Positions 17,095 through 24,844 of a stretch of 64,000 nucleotides of DNA are shown here, piece after piece. Below the pieces are notes generated by a model, which worked only from the letters and a program-made list of their open reading frames with translations, was not told where the DNA came from and did not search any database. The DNA comes from Flavobacterium luteolum (GTDB taxonomy: Bacteria > Bacteroidota > Bacteroidia > Flavobacteriales > Flavobacteriaceae): the NCBI RefSeq assembly GCF_027111275.1, contig NZ_CP114286.1, positions 1,984,001-2,048,000 of the forward strand. The letters are read 5' to 3'. Within the stretch, counting starts at the first letter, position 1, and each line of letters starts with the position of its first letter. The position numbers and the translations under genes were made by a program.

Positions 17095-17493
17095 TTAAAC
17101 AATCCCCTTTTCAATCATTTCCAGCATAACTGGCGAAGCATTTTTAAAAGTTGGCGCTTGCTCAATAATACTTCCCGCGTTCTTTTTATTTACTTTAAAC
17201 GTAACATCATCGTCAGTTGTAAACAAAAGCGCAGTTAAAAAAGGATTTTTGATGTGTGTGCCTAAAATTAATAAGGCTTCATCTAAAGTGTGAATGCTCT
17301 CTATTTCTTCTGTTTTATATCTAAAAGTAAGCGAAATTGAGAATGTATTATCTTCATTGAGAACCAATCGGAAATAAACATTTTTAAGCTCTGTATCGCC
17401 CATAGTTTTGGCCAAAGTCAGTTTTGCGAAAGTGCCGCTTTGGATGCTTTCTTTAACTCGTTCACAAAAAAGGGCAAATATTGGTTCGTACAT
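17095..17493 (-). CDS. Uncharacterised 132-residue protein
   Basis: I do not recognise this gene with certainty. It is a soluble protein with no signal peptide or membrane helix and a mixed alpha/beta composition (MYEPIFALFCERVKESI, VYFRLVLNEDNTFSISLTFRYKTEEI, ITHIKNPFLTALLF-like stretch). The layout is reminiscent of the N-terminal segment of a group of class I SAM-dependent methyltransferases, but no methyltransferase motif (such as ExGxG) is present and the frame ends at 132 residues. It could be a stand-alone domain or a shortened gene. It is flanked on both sides by intergenic repeats. Confidence 0.55.
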   Translation of the reverse strand: MYEPIFALFCERVKESIQSGTFAKLTLAKTMGDTELKNVYFRLVLNEDNTFSISLTFRYKTEEIESIHTLDEALLILGTHIKNPFLTALLFTTDDDVTFKVNKKNAGSIIEQAPTFKNASPVMLEMIEKGIV

Positions 17494-17501
17494 TTTTTTT
17501 A

Positions 17502-17661
17502 AAGGTGCTAAGGTTCAAAGATGCTATCCCGATAGTTATCGGGACTAAGGTTTTAAAATCGTTGTCTATTATTTTAACCGCAAAGGTCGCTAAGATTTAC
17601 GTAATCCCGATAGCTATCGGGAGCTAAGTTTTTAAATTTTCTTGCGAACTTTGCGGTTAAA
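17502..17661. repeat. Two word-repeat tracts, each interrupted by the palindrome TCCCGATAGYTATCGGGA
   Basis: Octamers AAGGTGCT, AAGGTTCA, AAGATGCT (17502-17525) are broken by the 18-base palindrome at 17527-17544 and then resume as CTAAGG. A second tract, with outer inverted arms TTTTAACCGCAAAGGTCGC (17572-17590) and TTGCGAACTTTGCGGTTAAA (17642-17661), is broken by the perfect palindrome TCCCGATAGCTATCGGGA at 17605-17622. Confidence 0.75.
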
Positions 17662-17667
17662 AAAAAA

Positions 17668-18450
17668 CTATTTTCCTGTAAATTCAGCTTTACGTTTTTC
17701 TAAAAATGCTGTAGTTCCTTCTTTAAAATCTTGTGTTCCGAAACATTTTCCGAAAGATTTTATTTCTACATCAAAACCGTTTTTACCATCTGCAAAATTA
17801 GCATTGATTGCTTTTATAGCTTTTCCGATAGCGAAAGGTGCATTTTTGATAATTTTCTGCGCAATCACGTTTGTAAATGACAGTAATTCTTCCTGAGGCA
17901 CAACATGGTTTACTAAACCATACTCTTTTCCTTGTTCGGCAGTAATCATCGCTGCTGTCATGATCATTTCCATTGCGCGGCCTTTTCCAATTAATTGCGG
18001 TAAACGCTGCGTCCCTCCATAACCAGGAATTAATCCTAAAGTAACTTCTGGAAGTCCCATTTTTGCATTATCCGAAGCGATTCTGAAATGACAAGCCATT
18101 GCCAATTCTAATCCGCCTCCTAATGCAAATCCGTTTATTGCTGCAATAACTGGTTTTTTCAAACCTTCAATCATGTCAAATAGCAATTCCTGACCTTCAG
18201 CGGCCAATTGTGCGCCTTCGACAATAGTGTAATTAGCAAATTCTGAAATATCAGCTCCGGCAACAAATGCTTTTTCGCCACTTCCTGTTAAGATAATAAC
18301 GCGGATATCATCATTTTTACCCAATAATTTAATCGCTTTACTCAGATCGCTAATAGTTTCTTTGTTTAAAGCGTTTAATTTTGCTGGTCTGTTTATAGTA
18401 ACGGTTGCGATATTCCCTTCAATAGAAATTAAAAGATTTTCGTAGTTCAT
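17668..18450 (-). CDS. Enoyl-CoA hydratase/isomerase family protein (crotonase)
   Basis: A 260-residue cytosolic crotonase-fold enzyme that probably hydrates trans-2-enoyl-CoA during fatty-acid beta-oxidation. The oxyanion-hole segments are KAFVAGADISEF near residues 62-73 and INGFALGGGLELAMACHFRIA near 103-123. Both family glutamates are present, one in GGGLELA and one in GLPEVTLGLIPGYGGTQRL. The C-terminus FLEKRKAEFTGK is typical. Length is normal. It begins 11 bases after the histidine-kinase gene on the same strand. The exact acyl-CoA substrate is not readable. Confidence 0.92.
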   Translation of the reverse strand: MNYENLLISIEGNIATVTINRPAKLNALNKETISDLSKAIKLLGKNDDIRVIILTGSGEKAFVAGADISEFANYTIVEGAQLAAEGQELLFDMIEGLKKPVIAAINGFALGGGLELAMACHFRIASDNAKMGLPEVTLGLIPGYGGTQRLPQLIGKGRAMEMIMTAAMITAEQGKEYGLVNHVVPQEELLSFTNVIAQKIIKNAPFAIGKAIKAINANFADGKNGFDVEIKSFGKCFGTQDFKEGTTAFLEKRKAEFTGK

Positions 18451-18461
18451 GATGCTTTATT

Positions 18462-19931
18462 TTATGAGTTGGTGATAGGGAGAGAAACCGTAAATGTGGT
18501 TCCTTTTCCGTAAGTTGACTCAAAGGTAATTGTTCCTTTGTAATTTTCGATAATGTTTTTGATAATTCCGAGTCCAAGTCCCATACCACTGGTTTTGGTA
18601 GTAAATTTTGGCTCGAAAATTCTTCCGATGTCTTGTTTCTGAATACCGATTCCGTTGTCTTTTACCGCAATTTCAACATTATTATCCTGTCTTTTTACAG
18701 TAACTACAATTGATTTATGAAACTGACTTTCTGGGATTGCCTGAGTCGCGTTTTTAACCAAATTGGTAATGACACGGATCAATTGTGTACGATCCATTTT
18801 AGAAATGATTTCTTCTTCTTCTTTTTCGAAAGAAATATAATCTTCGTTGAAAATATCTAAAGCCAGTTCGACAACCTCAACAACATTTAAAGTTTCATTT
18901 TGCTGTGCAGGCATCGAAGCAAAGTTGGAAAATGCCGAAGCCACAGCCGTCATGGTATCTATTTGCTGAATTAAAGTTTCGGAGTAATCATTCATTTTTT
19001 GTTTTACATCTGGAGCCGCAGGATCAAATTTTCTCTGGAAACTCTGAACCGTCAAACGCATCGGCGTAAGCGGATTTTTAATTTCGTGCGCAACTTGTTT
19101 CGCCATTTCGCGCCAAGCTTCTTCACGTTCGCTTTGTGCTAGCTTAATTGCACTCGTTTCGAGTTTATCCACCATTCCGTTATAAGCTTTGATCAGGAAG
19201 TTGACTTCTTTACTGTTAGCTTCTAACACAATTTTTTCGTTTTTCTGATCCAAATTGGTTTCTTCTAAACGATCTGAAATGGTTTTCAACGATTTTGTGA
19301 TATAAGTCGAAAGGAAATATGCCAAAGCAAAAGCAACAATCAGCATAAAAGAATACACCTGACTCAGACGAATTAAGAAAGTATTCAACTCATTATCATA
19401 ATAACCATCATCTTCTAAATATGGAAGATTCAAGATTCCGAGCGGTTTGAATTTTTCGTCTTTAATTAAACTGTATGAAGATCGGTTTTTGACTCCATCA
19501 ATCGTTTTAATATCAACAAAACGCTTTTCGATAGAAGAACGAACCAGTTTAAGAATATATTCCGGAATGGGAGGTGCAATTTTATCAACCGCAAAAGATT
19601 CTTTGGATGATTTTAAAAGTTTTCCATCCAAACTGTAAATATTGATTTCGATTTTATGAATCTGCGCCAGCTCATGAATTTTATCTTTAAAAATTAAATC
19701 TAAATTCTGAGTTTTTAAAGGATAAGTCGTGGTCGCCAGAACGTAATTGATATGTTCTTTTACCGCATTTTCTTTTCGTTCTAAACGTTCCTGATGATAT
19801 TCTTTGGCCTCAGTTTTAAACTGAATAATCGAAATCGAAGCCAATAAAAAAGATGCCACAACAATCAATACAATCATCGACAGGAAAATCCTGGTACGAA
19901 GGGAAAGCATTGACATTTTGAAGTTTAGCAT
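18462..19931 (-). CDS. Membrane sensor histidine kinase (HAMP, HisKA, HATPase)
   Basis: A 489-residue sensor kinase. TM1 lies near residues 12-32 and TM2 near 192-212, so about 160 residues face the periplasm as the sensor. The HAMP linker follows, then the H-box AKQVAHEIKNPLTPMRLTVQ with the phosphorylatable His near residue 280. The catalytic domain follows (N-box RVITNLVKNATQAI, G1 KDNGIGI, G2 SGMGLGLGIIKN). The layout is NtrY-like. No response regulator gene is adjacent, so its partner lies elsewhere. Alternative in-frame ATGs at 19916 and 19910 are possible starts. Confidence 0.9.
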   Translation of the reverse strand: MLNFKMSMLSLRTRIFLSMIVLIVVASFLLASISIIQFKTEAKEYHQERLERKENAVKEHINYVLATTTYPLKTQNLDLIFKDKIHELAQIHKIEINIYSLDGKLLKSSKESFAVDKIAPPIPEYILKLVRSSIEKRFVDIKTIDGVKNRSSYSLIKDEKFKPLGILNLPYLEDDGYYDNELNTFLIRLSQVYSFMLIVAFALAYFLSTYITKSLKTISDRLEETNLDQKNEKIVLEANSKEVNFLIKAYNGMVDKLETSAIKLAQSEREEAWREMAKQVAHEIKNPLTPMRLTVQSFQRKFDPAAPDVKQKMNDYSETLIQQIDTMTAVASAFSNFASMPAQQNETLNVVEVVELALDIFNEDYISFEKEEEEIISKMDRTQLIRVITNLVKNATQAIPESQFHKSIVVTVKRQDNNVEIAVKDNGIGIQKQDIGRIFEPKFTTKTSGMGLGLGIIKNIIENYKGTITFESTYGKGTTFTVSLPITNS

Positions 19932-19949
19932 CTTGTTTTTGTTTTGTTT

Positions 19950-20012
19950 GTTTCAGGTTTCAAGTTCCAGGTTATGTTGCGTTTGGCAACTTGAAACTTG
20001 AAACCTGAAACT
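19950..20012. repeat. Inverted 'GTTTCAAG' word repeat
   Basis: GTTTCAGGTTTCAAGTTCCA (19950 onward) faces AACTTGAAACTTGAAACCTG (19988 onward). It is the same word family as 52572-52655. Confidence 0.65.
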
Positions 20013-20019
20013 AAAAAAA

Positions 20020-20571
20020 CTATTTTCTCTCTCTAATTCTTTTATAAAAACGGAATCCCAGCATAATTAAAACCGAGAATAAAATAATCCCGATTACGCC
20101 GAAAATCCAGTTGATGGCACTTTTTAAAACTACTAAAAAGACAACAGCAAATAGAATAATGGTTGCGCCTTCATTCCACAAACGCATAAAATTATTGGAA
20201 TATTTTACCTCATCTCTTTGTAATTGCTTAAAAATCTGATGACATTTTCCGTGATATAAATATAATAGGAAAACGAAACATAATTTTACGTGCATCCACG
20301 GCATTTTGATCCAAACGCTTCCTGCCTCTGTAAAAAACAGCATCCAAAAAGCAAAGATGCTTGCCAAAATCGCCGATGGCCATGTAATGATATACCACAA
20401 ACGGTAGGCCATTATTTTGTATTGTGCTTGTAGAATTTCTTTTTCTGGCGAAGGTTTTTCGTTGGCTTCAATCTGATACACAAACAAACGCACAATATAA
20501 AATAGACCCGCAAACCAAGTAATCACGAAGATAAGATGCAGTGATTTTAGATAGTTATAGTATTCCATCAT
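20020..20571 (-). CDS. hemJ: Protoporphyrinogen IX oxidase HemJ (CopD-like membrane protein)
   Basis: A 183-residue inner-membrane protein that probably oxidises protoporphyrinogen IX to protoporphyrin IX, the step before iron insertion. It has four or five helices. The family residues are visible: LHLIFVITWFAGLFYIVRLF with the conserved His near residue 12, YRLWYIITWPS, WMHVKLCFVFLLYLYHGKCH and FMRLWNEGATIILFAVVFLV. It overlaps the lipoprotein gene upstream by 4 bases (ATGA) and lies in the same operon as hemH, the next enzyme of the pathway. No hemG or hemY is seen in the window. The assignment rests on sequence pattern and neighbourhood. Confidence 0.85.
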   Translation of the reverse strand: MMEYYNYLKSLHLIFVITWFAGLFYIVRLFVYQIEANEKPSPEKEILQAQYKIMAYRLWYIITWPSAILASIFAFWMLFFTEAGSVWIKMPWMHVKLCFVFLLYLYHGKCHQIFKQLQRDEVKYSNNFMRLWNEGATIILFAVVFLVVLKSAINWIFGVIGIILFSVLIMLGFRFYKRIRERK

Positions 20572-21140
20572 TTTTTAAAAGTCGATTTTTTAAAAAGATC
20601 AATCATATCTTTACCATAATTTTCATCTTCATACACTATTGAAGCGATAAAGATTTTGTCTCCAAATCCTTTCGAAAAAATTACTGCTGTAGCAACTGTT
20701 TTTCCATCTTCAGTAACTTCGATTTTAGATTTTCTAAATTCCAAACCTGAAATTTTTTCACTGCTTACCACGTAATCTCCCATTTTACCTTTTGGATAGA
20801 CTTTTCCAATATCTTTTAAAAGAAGAAAATCTTTTAATCTCATCTTTAGATCGGCTCCACGAGCATCTCCGGTAGGATAGTTTTCGTAATTTGCAGAAAA
20901 GTAATTTGCTTCATCTCTTTTAAAAGCTACAATGGAGTTTTCTTTTTTAACCAAAGCTGTATCTCCTTTTACTTCTCCTTTTTCTTTTTGGATTACCTTT
21001 TCATAATCATCAGGAATTGTAATTTCCCAATTGAATGTTTTATCAAAAAAACGATTATTTTCAAAAGTGTTTTTCTTTTTGCATCCAATAATTGTTACTA
21101 AAGCAAAAAGTAAAATCGAAAAATATTTTAATTTATTCAT
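20568..21140 (-). CDS. Putative lipoprotein between hemH and hemJ
   Basis: A 190-residue predicted lipoprotein: signal MNKLKYFSILLFALVTIIGC with Cys20 as the lipid anchor, then a lysine-rich linker. The mature part looks like one mixed alpha/beta domain (FNWEITIPDDYEKVIQKEKG, TAVIFSKGFGDKIFIASIVY). I recognise no family. It starts 15 bases after hemH and overlaps hemJ by 4 bases, so it is co-expressed with both. Whether it takes part in heme synthesis or merely shares the operon is unknown. Confidence 0.75.
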   Translation of the reverse strand: MNKLKYFSILLFALVTIIGCKKKNTFENNRFFDKTFNWEITIPDDYEKVIQKEKGEVKGDTALVKKENSIVAFKRDEANYFSANYENYPTGDARGADLKMRLKDFLLLKDIGKVYPKGKMGDYVVSSEKISGLEFRKSKIEVTEDGKTVATAVIFSKGFGDKIFIASIVYEDENYGKDMIDLFKKSTFKK

Positions 21141-21155
21141 TTATAAAAATTGAAA

Positions 21156-22175
21156 TTATTTAGCCCAATCGTTAATCCAACCAGCAACTGTTTCGCACCA
21201 TTCATCATCATCATTCAAGCAAGGAATTGCTAAAAACTCTTCTCCTCCATTTGCTTCAAAATCTTCTTTGGCACGCATTGCGATTTCCTCTAAAGTCTCT
21301 AAACAATCGGTAACGAAAGCTGGAGTTACAACCGCAATTTTCTTAATTCCTCTTGCTGGCATATTGTCAATTTCAACATCAGTATAAGGCTCAAGCCATT
21401 TGTCTCCTGCTAATCTCGATTGGAAAGTCACGCAATATTTGTCTTTTGGAATTCCCAATTGCTCAACCACCAAACGCGTTGTTTCGTAACAATGTGTTCT
21501 ATAGCAGAATTCGGCTTCTGGAGTTCCAACTTCACAACACATTTCGTTGGTTACGAATTTTTTATGTGATTTTGTTTTATCTGTTTTACGAACGTGACGC
21601 TCTGGAATTCCATGATACGAAAACACCAACTGATCATAATCAAAATCACGTAAATGTTTTTTGATTGAATCTGCAACATTTTTGATGTAATCTGGTTTAT
21701 TGAAAAACGCTGGAACATCTGAAAACTTCATGTGAGGGAATTTCTTCTTGCGGATTTCTTCTGCCAAAACCAAAATGGTCAAAGTAGAAGCCATTGCATA
21801 TTGTGGATATAAAGGAAAAAGTAATACCTCTGTTACGCCCTGATCGCTTAATTCCTGCAAGCCTTTTTCGATTGTCATAGATCCGTAACGCATTGCAAGC
21901 GAAACTGGAATATTTGATAAAGGCTGTACTTTTTTGTGCATTCTTTCAGAAAGAACAATTAACGGCGAACCTTCTTTCCACCAGATTTTAGCGTAAGCAT
22001 GAGCCGATTCTTCTGGTCTTTTTCTTAAAATAATACCGCGAACTAATAATGCTCTCAATAAATACGGAACGTCGATTACGTATTTATCCATTAAAAATTC
22101 GTCTAAATAGGGTTTTACATCTTTTGGTGTTGGACTGTCTGGTGATCCTAAGTTTATTAAAAGTGCGCCTTTCAT
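21156..22175 (-). CDS. hemH: Ferrochelatase
   Basis: This 339-residue enzyme inserts Fe2+ into protoporphyrin IX to give heme. The N-terminus GALLINLGSPDSPTP is typical. The catalytic His sits in FSYHGIPERH at residue 188, and the second acidic cluster is in PAFVTDCLETLEEIAM. A cysteine-rich insert, C213, C214, C224 and C229 (MCCEVGTPEAEFCYRTHC), is compatible with a Fe-S cluster as found in some bacterial ferrochelatases, but this is an inference. It heads a three-gene operon (hemH, lipoprotein, hemJ). Confidence 0.95.
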   Translation of the reverse strand: MKGALLINLGSPDSPTPKDVKPYLDEFLMDKYVIDVPYLLRALLVRGIILRKRPEESAHAYAKIWWKEGSPLIVLSERMHKKVQPLSNIPVSLAMRYGSMTIEKGLQELSDQGVTEVLLFPLYPQYAMASTLTILVLAEEIRKKKFPHMKFSDVPAFFNKPDYIKNVADSIKKHLRDFDYDQLVFSYHGIPERHVRKTDKTKSHKKFVTNEMCCEVGTPEAEFCYRTHCYETTRLVVEQLGIPKDKYCVTFQSRLAGDKWLEPYTDVEIDNMPARGIKKIAVVTPAFVTDCLETLEEIAMRAKEDFEANGGEEFLAIPCLNDDDEWCETVAGWINDWAK

Positions 22176-22243
22176 TATGTATTTTTTGCTTTATGCTTTA
22201 AGCACTAGGCTTTAAGCTTTTTATTTGTTTTTAAAAATTTCGG

Positions 22244-22251
22244 CAAAAGTA
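22244..22251 (-). promoter_or_regulatory. -7 element for the hemH operon
   Basis: On the minus strand the sequence is TACTTTTG, matching TAnnTTTG, about 69 bases before the ATG. The leader between them contains GCTTTAAGC-type words. Confidence 0.5.
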
Positions 22252-22386
22252 AACGCTGTACTTTATTTGAAATATGATATTTATTACTTTTTCTTTATTA
22301 TTGAATATTCAAAATTGATTAGCTAGTTCGTGAAATTTTTTCACACAGATTTTTGCAGATTAATTCGTGCATTCGTGGCTAACAAA

Positions 22387-23262
22387 TTAAACATTCGCAT
22401 TAATCGACATCAAATATTTTTTTGGTGTTGTTCCGAATTTCTTTTTAAATGCAGCTATAAAATGACTTCCCGTGCTATAGCCAATCTTCAGTCCTACTTC
22501 GTTTACATTATAAGAACCGCTGTCTAAAAGTTTTCTGGCGAAATCCATTTTATAATCGAATAAGAAACCATAAACCGTATCGCCATAAATCTGTTTGAAA
22601 CCCATTTTGAGTTTTTTCAAATTCAAACCAATTTCATCTGCCAATTCTTGCAATCCTGGCGGTTCGGACATATTAGCGATTACAATTTCTTTTGCTTTTC
22701 TGATTTTTAGAACATTATCTTCATCAATCAAAAATGGACATTGTTCTGCATTTGGATCTTCTGTTCTATTGAAATATAAACTCAGCAATTCATATCCCTT
22801 TCCTTTATAATATAGATTTTTTATGGATGGATGAAGATTGTAATGAAACAACTGACTCAGAACAATCGCCATTGACGGACTGATATTCCCTTCGTTATAA
22901 TACTTTTTATCCTTATTATCAGGACTTAGAAAAGTAATATAATCGGCTTCGGCAGAAAATAAGGCGTGAAATTTCTTGATGGAGACAATTACTGAAATCG
23001 CCCACGAGTTTGGAGCCAGCTCTAGATTTAGCGGCAATTCTTTCTGTGGATTGTATAAAAGCAACGATTTTTCCTCTTTCAATTCTAAAGCGTAATTGCC
23101 TTGATTGAATAAAAATTTTGCATTTCCTTTTATCCCGAAGTGAAACTGTATCAGGCCAGTACCTATTATTTCGTGCTGTGCATAAAAAGGTTCTGGACCA
23201 TCATTTTGAAAACGGATCAGCGTAAAGTCGTCTTCAATTTTTATAACTTCTTGAGAACTCAT
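22387..23262 (-). CDS. AraC-family transcriptional regulator
   Basis: A 291-residue regulator. Residues 1-180 are an AraC-type sensory region (ligand unknown), and residues 190-291 carry two helix-turn-helix motifs (GLQELADEIGLNLKKLKMGFK and NVNEVGLKIGYSTGSHFIAAFKKKFGTTPKKY). It resembles the PchR-like group that senses siderophores in other bacteria. It is divergent from hemA, with a 227-base gap that holds a TTTAGA-N5-TCTAAA box. Control of heme synthesis or of iron acquisition is inferred from this position. Confidence 0.9.
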   Translation of the reverse strand: MSSQEVIKIEDDFTLIRFQNDGPEPFYAQHEIIGTGLIQFHFGIKGNAKFLFNQGNYALELKEEKSLLLYNPQKELPLNLELAPNSWAISVIVSIKKFHALFSAEADYITFLSPDNKDKKYYNEGNISPSMAIVLSQLFHYNLHPSIKNLYYKGKGYELLSLYFNRTEDPNAEQCPFLIDEDNVLKIRKAKEIVIANMSEPPGLQELADEIGLNLKKLKMGFKQIYGDTVYGFLFDYKMDFARKLLDSGSYNVNEVGLKIGYSTGSHFIAAFKKKFGTTPKKYLMSINANV

Positions 23263-23308
23263 AGCGATATTTTTTTGAAACGAAAATCAAAACAAACTCA
23301 AAATGTTA

Positions 23309-23325
23309 TTTAGAACGACTCTAAA
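23309..23325. promoter_or_regulatory. Candidate TTTAGA-N5-TCTAAA operator in the AraC-hemA gap
   Basis: Perfect 6-base inverted half-sites 5 bases apart. The half-sites equal those of the mntH box but with one base more spacing. It lies in the leader of the AraC gene, 47 bases before its ATG. Confidence 0.4.
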
Positions 23326-23355
23326 CTAATCACTTCAAACGAGTTGATTTTGCTA

Positions 23356-23363
23356 CAAAAGTA
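23356..23363 (-). promoter_or_regulatory. -7 element for the AraC-family gene
   Basis: Minus strand TACTTTTG matches TAnnTTTG. A start site near 23349 would give a leader of about 87 bases. Confidence 0.45.
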
Positions 23364-23457
23364 GTCCTTTTTACTCAAAAACACCTATTTAGGTTCAAAA
23401 AAACATACAGCGACATAAAAAGTACTTTTAGCGTTATTTTTATCGATGCTATAGTAA

Positions 23458-23465
23458 TAATTTTG
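23458..23465 (+). promoter_or_regulatory. -7 element for hemA
   Basis: TAATTTTG, a full match to TAnnTTTG, 24 bases before the chosen ATG. It covers the TTG at 23463, which argues against that codon as the start. Confidence 0.55.
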
Positions 23466-23489
23466 TTGCACTTTTATGAAAGTGAATTT

Positions 23490-24740
23490 ATGGAAAACAA
23501 TAACGTACCGAAACACCTTTATTTTTACTCAGTTGGTCTGAGTTATAAAAAAGCTGATGCTGAGGTTAGAGGTCAATTTAGTTTGGACGCCGTTGCGAAA
23601 ACTCGCCTGCTAGAACAAGCTAAAAACGATGGAATAGAAAGTTTACTAGTTACTTCAACTTGCAACAGAACTGAAATCTACGGTTTTGCTGAACATCCAT
23701 TTCAATTAATAAAACTTATTTGCGATAATAGTAACGGATCTGTAGATGCTTTCCAAAAAGTAGGTTTCGTTTACAAAAATCAAGAAGCAATTAATCATAT
23801 GTTTCGCGTAGGAACTGGTTTAGACAGTCAGATCTTAGGCGATTTTGAAATTATATCTCAAATAAAAACCAGTTTTACACATTCAAAATCAATGGGATTA
23901 GCCAATGCTTTTATGGAAAGATTGGTAAATGCGGTAATTCAGGCGAGCAAAAGAATTAAAACGGAAACAGAAATCAGTTCTGGTGCTACTTCGGTTTCTT
24001 TTGCATCTGTACAATATATTTTGAAGAATGTTGAAGATATCAGCAACAAAAACATTTTACTTTTTGGAACTGGGAAAATTGGAAGAAATACGTGCGAGAA
24101 TTTAGTAAAACATACTAAAAACGAGCATATCACTTTGATCAACAGAACTAAAGATAAAGCAGAGAAATTAGCAGGAAAGTTAAATCTGATTGTTAAAGAT
24201 TATTCTGAATTACATTTAGAACTTCAAAAAGCCGATGTTGTAGTTGTTGCAACAGGGGCGCAAAACCCAACAGTTGACAAAGCCATCTTAAATCTTAAAA
24301 AACCTTTGTTGATTCTGGATTTATCGATTCCGAAAAACGTTCATGAAAACGTTGAGGAATTAGAAGGCGTAACTTTAATTCACATGGATTATCTGTCTCA
24401 ATTGACAGATGAAACTTTGGAAAACAGAAAATTACACATTCCAGCTGCTGAAGCGATCATCGAAGAAATCAAAGAAGAATTTGTTACTTGGATGAAAGGA
24501 AGAAAATTTGCTCCGACAATTAATGCTTTAAAAGAGAAATTAAACGCTATAAAAGCTTCGGAACTAGATTTTCAAAGTAAAAAAATCGCCGATTTTAATG
24601 AAGAGCAAGCTGAAATCATCAGTAACCGAATCATCCAGAAAATCACTACTCATTTTGCCAATCATTTAAAAGACGACGATACCATGGTTGATGAAAGCAT
24701 CGAATGGATCGAGAAAGTTTTCAAAATAAAAGCATCTTAA
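23490..24740 (+). CDS. hemA: Glutamyl-tRNA reductase
   Basis: A 416-residue enzyme for the first committed step of tetrapyrrole synthesis: it reduces glutamyl-tRNA to glutamate-1-semialdehyde with NADPH. The catalytic Cys is in TSTCNRTEIYGF near residue 55. The NADPH domain has NILLFGTGKIGRNTCENL, and the C-terminal dimerisation helix is present. The ATG at 23490 is chosen; an in-frame TTG at 23463 overlaps the probable -7 element. It leads the plus-strand heme genes. hemL, the partner for the next step, is not in this window. Confidence 0.95.
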   Translation: MENNNVPKHLYFYSVGLSYKKADAEVRGQFSLDAVAKTRLLEQAKNDGIESLLVTSTCNRTEIYGFAEHPFQLIKLICDNSNGSVDAFQKVGFVYKNQEAINHMFRVGTGLDSQILGDFEIISQIKTSFTHSKSMGLANAFMERLVNAVIQASKRIKTETEISSGATSVSFASVQYILKNVEDISNKNILLFGTGKIGRNTCENLVKHTKNEHITLINRTKDKAEKLAGKLNLIVKDYSELHLELQKADVVVVATGAQNPTVDKAILNLKKPLLILDLSIPKNVHENVEELEGVTLIHMDYLSQLTDETLENRKLHIPAAEAIIEEIKEEFVTWMKGRKFAPTINALKEKLNAIKASELDFQSKKIADFNEEQAEIISNRIIQKITTHFANHLKDDDTMVDESIEWIEKVFKIKAS

Positions 24741-24749
24741 ATAAAATTT

Positions 24750-24832
24750 AAACCATATAAGTTATATAAGTTCATTTAAAAACTGTGTTTTACTCAAACC
24801 ACTTAAATTTCCTTATATAACTTATATGGTTC
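24750..24832. repeat. Inverted 'ATATAAGTT' word repeat, copy 2
   Basis: AACCATATAAGTTATATAAG (24750 onward) faces CCTTATATAACTTATATGGT (from 24811). It fills the hemA-hemC gap and shares its words with 12393-12460. Confidence 0.7.
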
Positions 24833-24844
24833 AAAAAACAAAAC

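Noticed and set aside
23463..23489. In-frame TTG start for hemA
   Set aside because: It lies inside the probable -7 element; the ATG at 23490 fits family starts.
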